Origin: Ignavibacteriales bacterium
GTDB taxonomy: Bacteria > Bacteroidota > Ignavibacteria > Ignavibacteriales > Ignavibacteriaceae
NCBI GenBank assembly: GCA_016707585.1
Contig: JADJHL010000006.1
Coordinates: 1-43,338 of the forward strand
DNA: 43,338 nt
Direction: 5' to 3'
The position numbers and the translations under genes were made by a program. Below, piece after piece: positions 37,502 through 43,338 of the stretch. The number at the start of each line of letters is the position of its first letter. Position 1 is the stretch's first letter. Under the pieces are notes generated by a model that saw only the letters and a list, made by a program, of their open reading frames with translations, made no database searches and was not told the origin of the DNA.

Positions 37502-38771
37502 ATGAAAGCTAAGTTACTTAGTAGTTTGTTGGTGGTTTTTATAGTATTTCTGACATCAATTAGTTATGCACAAATGCCAAAAGCATGGTACTTATTTGAT
37601 GATGTTGGAAACTTATTGGCTCCGGTTCCTGGTTATGGTACTGATCTATTTTTAACAGGTACGCATACTGCAATTGCAGGTCCAAGTTCAGGTAATGGTG
37701 CAATAAGTATTGGCGCTGGCAGTTACTATACTTTAACACATGGTATTGATCCTAATGGCGGCGGAACAAAAGTAAATAGATATACTCTTATGTTTGATTT
37801 TAGAGTTGCACAAGCATTAGGTATGTGGCATAACTTATTCTCAACTGACCCTTTAGTAACAACAAATGATGGTGAATATTTTATTAGAAGCTCCACTGGA
37901 TTTATGGGAACTTTGGATATAGGTTATACTACACCATTCGTTGTAGCTGATAATACATGGTATAGATTAATATTGTCTGTTGATAATGGAAATTATTTCA
38001 AAGCTTATATTGATGGTCAATTAGTGTTTGATCACAATATGCGACCAGTAGATGATCCACGCTACTCATTAGCTACAGTTCTACATCTATTGGGTGATGA
38101 TGATGGTGATGATGGATTAATTGATATTGCAGAATTTGCAATCTGGGATGCCCCACTTTCTGAATCTGAAGTAGCTGCCTTTGGTGGCGTTGGAACTGTT
38201 TTACCAGTTGAACTAACTTCTTTTAATGCAGCAGCAGTTGAAGGAAATGTAAATATTAATTGGGCAACAGCAACTGAATTAAATAATAATGGATTTGAAA
38301 TCCAAAGAAAAAGTCAACAAACAGAATGGAGTTCAGTTGGATTTGTAAAAGGTAACGGAACTACTACTAATTCTCAAGAATATTCTTTTGTGGATAGACC
38401 TGGAACAACAGGTAAGTTTTCTTATAGATTAAAACAAATCGATTTTAATGGAACATTTGCGTATTCAGATGTTGTTGAAGTTGAAATAGTTGCAAAAGAA
38501 TTTAAAACTATACAATAACTATCCAAACCCATTCAACCCATCAACAATAATTTCTTACAATTTACCAGTAGATGCTTTTGTATCATTAAGAATATACAAT
38601 GCAGTTGGTGAACTTGTTACAGAATTAGTAAACGGAAATCAATTAGCTGGTCAGCATAGTGAAAACTTTAATGCATCAGCAAATGGAACACAATTACCAA
38701 GCGGTATTTACTTTGCAGAAATAAAGGCAAACGAAAATATTCAACGAATAAAAATGATGCTTGTTAAATAG
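37502..38771 (+). CDS. T9SS-sorted laminin-G-like domain protein, one frameshift
   Basis: About 420 residues. The start has a good ribosome site (GAGGAG, 37491-37496). A signal peptide (about 1-24) precedes one laminin-G/concanavalin-like jelly roll ('SIGAGSYYTLTHG', 'NRYTLMFDFRV', 'WYRLILSVDNGNYFKAYIDG', 'DIAEFAIWDAPLSESEVAAF'). Then comes the FnIII-like spacer common before sorting domains ('LPVELTSFNAAAVEGNVNIN'). A T9SS domain ('NNYPNPFNPSTIISYNLP' to 'RIKMMLVK') ends it. One base is lost near 38502, where the frame switches from '..AKEF' to 'KLYNNYPNPF'. No catalytic module is seen, so it probably binds carbohydrate or another surface ligand. It is closely related to the N-terminal part of the next protein. 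A strong terminator follows. Confidence 0.82.
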
Positions 38772-38801
38772 AGAATATGTTTTAGAAGTTAAAATTTGTT
38801 T

Positions 38802-38840
38802 GTGCTGGTTAAACTAAAAATCTAACCAGCACTTTTCTTT
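38802..38840 (+). terminator. Rho-independent terminator after the laminin-G protein gene
   Basis: Perfect 10-base arms 'GTGCTGGTTA' (38802-38811) and 'TAACCAGCAC' (38823-38832), 11-base loop, followed by 'TTTTCTTT'. This is the clearest plus-strand terminator in the window. The ribosome site of the next gene ('AAGGAGAG', 38841-38848) follows at once. Confidence 0.9.
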
Positions 38841-38852
38841 AAGGAGAGAGAA

Positions 38853-41365
38853 ATGATTTGTAGAAAAATGTTGTTTTTATTTTTTATAACGTTCAGCCTC
38901 ACTATTGCACAAACAGTTGATAGAGTTGGTTGGTGGAACTTTAATGACACAACAAATATTGTTGCCCTGTTCTTGGCTATGGTTTACCATTACAACTTGT
39001 AGGTACTCATCAAACAGTACAAGGTTTTAGCGCATCAGATCGTGCGATAAAAATAGGTGTTGGAAGTTATTATAAAATGAAGCACCAAATTCTACCAAAT
39101 GCTGGTGGAGCAAAGGTTAATGAATATTCATTACAAATTGATTTTAAAACTGAAGATATAAGTGTTTGGCATTGTTTCTTTCAAACAAATATGCAGAACA
39201 CTGATGATGGTGATTGCTTCATTAATACAAGTGGATATATTGGTGTTGCAGCTACTGGTTATTCAGCTTATGCAGTGCGTCCTAATGAATGGTATAGGAT
39301 GATTATCTCAGTTAAAATGGTACTCAATACAAATACTATTTAGATGGACAGTTAATGAATAATGCATCTGTACAGGCTACAGATAGTAGATTTTCACTTG
39401 ACTCTTTGCTTTTAATGTTTGCTGATGAAAATGATGAGGATAATAATATATTCGTTTCTGAAATTGGAATTTGGGATAGAGCATTAAGTAGTGTTGAAGT
39501 TCAAAATCTTGGTGGATTTGGTCATTTACTTCCAACCACGGCAGGCACACAATTAATGCTGGTTCCTTATTTACAAACTCCTTCAACAAACTCAATTTAT
39601 GTTTGCTGGCATGATACATTATCAAATTTAACAAGTGTTGAATATGGAAATACATCAGCACTTGGACAGGTTACAATTGGTACAAATGAAATTATTTCGA
39701 GTGAATATAGATGGCACACCGTTAAATTAACTGGATTGCAACCTAACACAGAGTATTTTTATAAAGCTGTTAGTGGAAGTGGTTCATCTCTTGTTTACAA
39801 TTTTAGAACGTTACCTGATAGTAATTATACAGGTAAAATTAGATTTTTATTGTATAGTGATACACATAATAATGATACTACGATGGCTGTTAAAGTTATT
39901 AAGCAATCCAAATTAATTGCTCAGCAACTTTATGGTAATGATATACATAATCATATTAATCTAATACTTCATTCAGGGGATTTGGTAGTTAGTGGCAGCA
40001 CTATTACACAATGGACTGATCAGTATTTTGCTCCGTTATCTAATTTATCACCTTATCTACCTACAATGACTGTTGCGGGGAATCATGAAATTGAGCATCA
40101 GAATTATTATAAATATATGAAATACGATGATGTTAACGGATTACCGGCAGCAAATGAAAGATTTTGGTCTTTAAAATTGCAAACACTGTATTTATTGGTT
40201 TAAACTCAAATGCAATTTCATCATACGGAACACTTCAAAAGTATGGCTTGATAGTTATTTAAACACTGTTGAAAACGATCCATCTGTAGATTTTGTATTT
40301 GTTATGTCACACCATTTTTCCATTACGGAATTATGGGGCGAAGGAATAACTTATGATGGCGGACCAGGATATATAACGAATCAGATTTATCCTATTTTAA
40401 AAAATATTCAAAAGTTGTTCAACATTCTTTATGGGCATACTCACGGTTATGAACGAGGTACATTTGAAACAGTGGATGCAGATGCACGCGGCGATTTTAG
40501 AATCGTATGCGGCGGATGCAGTGGTGGTGCAACAGATCGATGGGGAGCTTTTGTTAACCAGGATTTTCAGGCTATCCATTTAACTTATGATCATTATGGT
40601 TATCAACTTATAGAGATTGATGTTGCGAATAAAACTTATGAATCTAAAATGTTTAGTCTTGGTAATACTAACCTAATTCGTGATAATGAAATGATGGATA
40701 CCTGGTATAGAAAAGCAAATCAACAAGCACCTTCTACTCCGGTTGCAAATGCTCCTACAGTTGAAAGTACAAAAATAACTTTTAATACATCAGACTATAG
40801 TGGCGATGATTCTTAATGACTGTTAGAATTCAAGTATCGCTGAACCAGATTTTGGCGGTACAGTTATTGACACAATGGTTCACTGGAAAAATGTTTACGG
40901 TGTTGATGGAGCATTTAATCCAATTGATTTAAATGCTGGACTGGATCTTACAGAGCTTAAATTTAATACTTCAAGATTTGTATCTGGTAATCAATATCAC
41001 TATCGGGTTAAGTATCGGGATCATAATACAAAATGGTCTAACTGGTCTAATGTAGTTACATTTAACAATGTCGTCAGTGTTGAAGAAACATCACTTCCGT
41101 TTGAATTTAAGCTTGATCAGAACTATGAAAATCCATTTAATCCATCAACAACAATTGCTTATACTTTGCCGGCAGATGGATATACAACTCTTTAAAGTTT
41201 ATAATGCTATCGGTGAACTTGTTTCTGAATTGATAAATGAAAATCAAACTGCAGGACGCCACCAATTGAATTTTAATGCAAATATTTTGCCAAGCGGAAT
41301 TTATTTTGCGGAATTACGAACAGATGATGATAGTGAAAAGAATTAAAATGATATTACTTAAATAA
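38853..41365 (+). CDS. T9SS-sorted purple-acid-phosphatase-like metallophosphoesterase with laminin-G domain, many frameshifts
   Basis: About 835 residues after repair. The start follows 'AAGGAGAG' and opens with the signal peptide MICRKMLFLFFITFSLTIAQ. Domains in order: a laminin-G-like domain ('KIGVGSYYKMKHQ', 'SEIGIWDRALSSVEVQNLGG'); a PAP-type FnIII domain ('LTSVEYGNTSALGQVTIG', 'LTGLQPNTEYFYKAVSG'); and a calcineurin-like phosphoesterase with metal ligands in 'LLYSDTHNND', 'LHSGDLVVSG', 'VAGNHEIEHQ', 'VMSHHF' and 'YGHTHGYERG'. Another FnIII-like segment and a T9SS domain ('QNYENPFNPSTTIAYTLP' to 'KMILLK') close it. Breaks lie near 38962, 39318, 40185, 40240, 40817, 41192 and 41335. All metal ligands are intact across frames, so sequencing error is likely. 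It should hydrolyse phosphomonoesters at the cell surface. Confidence 0.82.
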
Positions 41366-41507
41366 AGATGAATGAAATTTATGTCAGTGATAATCTATTT
41401 TACTTTTGTAATGATAATAAAGTAATAATTAGATAACAGTAAAATAATTGCAAGCAACTAGTTTTGCTTCTAATTTTCTGTAATGATTTTTAAAGTCGAG
41501 GAAACAT

Positions 41508-43338
41508 TTGAAAAACCATTTTTTTACCAAAACCCTGCTTCTAATTGCCTACGCAATAATATTTACTTCATATATAATAGCTGAACTACCGGTAAAATAA
41601 CAGGTAAAGTTCTTGATAAATCTACAGGTGAACTATTACCTGGTGTAAATATTATAATCAAAGGAACATCGCACGGAACAAGTACTAATTTAGATGGGGA
41701 GTACACAATATTAAATATTCAGCCTGGTAAATATGATATTACTTTTGGTTTTATTGGTTACACTCCATTAACAATAACTGATGTTAACGTTGATATTGAT
41801 AGAACAACAAAATTAGATGCTGAACTTCAAGTAAGAGCATTGAACTTTCCGAAGTTATTATTCAAGCGCAAAAATCTCCAGTTGTAAAAGATAGAACATA
41901 TTCCTCAGTTGTAATAAACTCAGAAAGTATCAGCAATTTACCAGTTACAGAATTAAGCGAAGTAATTACTTTACAACCAGGAGAAGGTTAAATCTGGTGG
42001 TGCTCTTCACTTTAGAGGTGGAAGAGAAAGAGAAGTTGCATACACCTATAGATGGAATTCCCTACAACTAATTCTTTTAGTCAAAGCGGTGGATCAAATG
42101 TAGATGTTGAAAATTCAATGGTATCGCAATTAGAAGTTATTACTGGAACTTTTAATGCAGAATACGGCGCGGCACAATCGGGGTTAAATATAGTAACAAA
42201 GATATTGCGAAAATAATTTCTGGTTCTGAAAGTTTTTATACCGGAGATTACTTGAAGCGGTGAGAGTAACGTTTTTTAGGTGTAGATAAATTTAATCCCT
42301 TAGCCGAAAAGATTTCCAACTCAGTATAAATGCTCCTTTAATTGCTGATGTAATGGAATATCATTTAACTGAAGATACAAGTCCAGTCAAAGTCTTTATT
42401 CATATGAAAGAAGATTCACTTCTCTTGATGGCTGGAAAATTGCAGCTAAGGATCATTGGTTTGTGAGATTATACGTCTGATGAAACTGGTTCGGCTCAGG
42501 CAATCATTATTCTTGATCTAATAAAAACCGGTGATTTATCCAGAGGACCGTTATAAAAATATCAAGAATTAGATTTTAATGTAAAACCAAATTATGTACC
42601 GATAACTGAACTAAATTATCGTACCAGATTTTGCTGAACGAGGAACAATTGATGGCAGAGTAGATTTATCAAGAATGTATGCACTGATAATCTTGAAAAA
42701 GTACAGATATATCCTTAAGTCATTTTATTATCTTAAAACATAAAATTCATCAGAAAAGTTTTCTTATAACAGGCCTTTCATACCAATTTAATGATGGTGA
42801 ATCTTATTATAGAAAAAGATGAATAAAATCGCTCAGTACCCAGGTGATGATGGAATACAACCAATTTCATTTCATCAGATGGTTTTTCGTCTGGAACAAC
42901 GGATGGTTTTTTACAGATGCTGATGGAAAAATTATAGGAGAACAAATTCTTATCAACGGAGATTTTAATTATGTTGATAATTATAATTTTATAAAAGGAG
43001 GATTTAATTTAAAAACATAAAATAAACACTTACAGCTGGGGCCATGTTGAAAACTAAAGATTGGGAAAATAAAAATGGCTCGGCTTTGATGATCTGCCGG
43101 GATTAGATTTTTGCAGATTACGGGGCAGCTATGAGTGACTATTGAAAATTGCAAAGAAACCTTTGATACAACAAAAATATAGAAAAGTTTCAGAATCTGG
43201 AATATGCACTTTGGAGAGGATTATACAATTGAACCTTTACGAAATTGCAGGCTATATACAGGATAAAGTTGAGCTTGGAGAAATACATTATTAATGGTGG
43301 TATTAGACTTCGACATGTTCTTTCCAAATGAAAAAGTT
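41508..43338 (+). CDS. TonB-dependent outer-membrane receptor (carboxypeptidase-regulatory N-domain + plug), broken, incomplete at right edge
   Basis: Outer-membrane importer or T9SS-associated receptor, N-terminal part only. TTG 41508 begins a signal peptide (MKNHFFTKTLLLIAYAIIF) 5 bases after GAGGAAA. A carboxypeptidase-regulatory-like domain follows ('ITGKVLDKSTGELLPGVNII', 'GTSTNLDGEYTILNIQPGKY'), then plug-domain stretches 'NSESISNLPVTELSEVITLQ', 'HFRGGREREVAY', 'MVSQLEVITGTFNAEYGAAQ' and 'SGLNIVTK'. From about 41590 the frame changes every 50-200 bases, and beyond 42200 only fragments can be followed ('NGDFNYVDNYNFIKGGFNLK'). The position at the contig edge favours poor sequence over gene decay. 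The substrate is unknown. No SusD-like partner can be seen before the edge. Confidence 0.75.

Overview
This AT-rich window (roughly one third G+C by eye) looks like a chromosomal segment of a fermentative, polysaccharide-degrading member of the Bacteroidota/Ignavibacteriota side of the FCB group. The clearest clue is the C-terminal type IX secretion (T9SS) sorting domain with the 'NYPNPFNPSTTI' signature, followed by an Ig-like tail ending in 'KKM-[IL]-LK'. It occurs on six proteins here. That spelling, with two-component propeller sensors and an FHS-type sugar porter, fits Ignavibacteria best; the assignment is inference.

Left half, minus strand (1-17615): a carbohydrate-utilisation locus. 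In transcription order, an upstream unit has an FHS sugar porter and a ROK sugar kinase, with a LacI/cre-like operator upstream. After a hairpin come a GH3 beta-glucosidase and a lipoprotein GH16 laminarinase-type glucanase. After a terminator come a serine esterase, an overlapping 58-aa CPHC mini-protein, a GH5, a GH63/trehalase-like enzyme, a GH15-like enzyme with a jelly-roll domain, a GH3 with a PA14 insert, a parvulin-type foldase, and a GH5 with a CBM6 that runs off the left edge. The content fits secreted beta-glucan (1,3/1,4-linked) breakdown to glucose, import and phosphorylation. No SusC/SusD pair lies inside the cluster.

Middle (17905-34880): two large minus-strand T9SS proteins built on parallel beta-helices, one with a barrel-like N-terminus that may be an unassigned glycoside hydrolase. 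Divergent from them is a three-gene sensory operon: a membrane-tethered solute-binding protein, a histidine kinase and a sigma-54 activator. A T9SS-sorted GH2 follows, then a propeller-type sensor kinase with its own LuxR-type regulator.

Right part, plus strand (35136-43338): three consecutive T9SS proteins sharing laminin-G-like domains, two with phosphoesterase catalytic modules (GDPD and purple-acid-phosphatase type), suggesting cell-surface phosphorus scavenging. A broken TonB-dependent receptor runs off the right edge.

Reading frames are mostly clean between about 4 and 31 kb (one exception near 10.2 kb) and increasingly broken toward both ends. Many breaks are one-base losses, several of them in A/T runs, so I read them as assembly or sequencing errors rather than true pseudogenes. 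Affected genes are given as full spans with the breaks listed.
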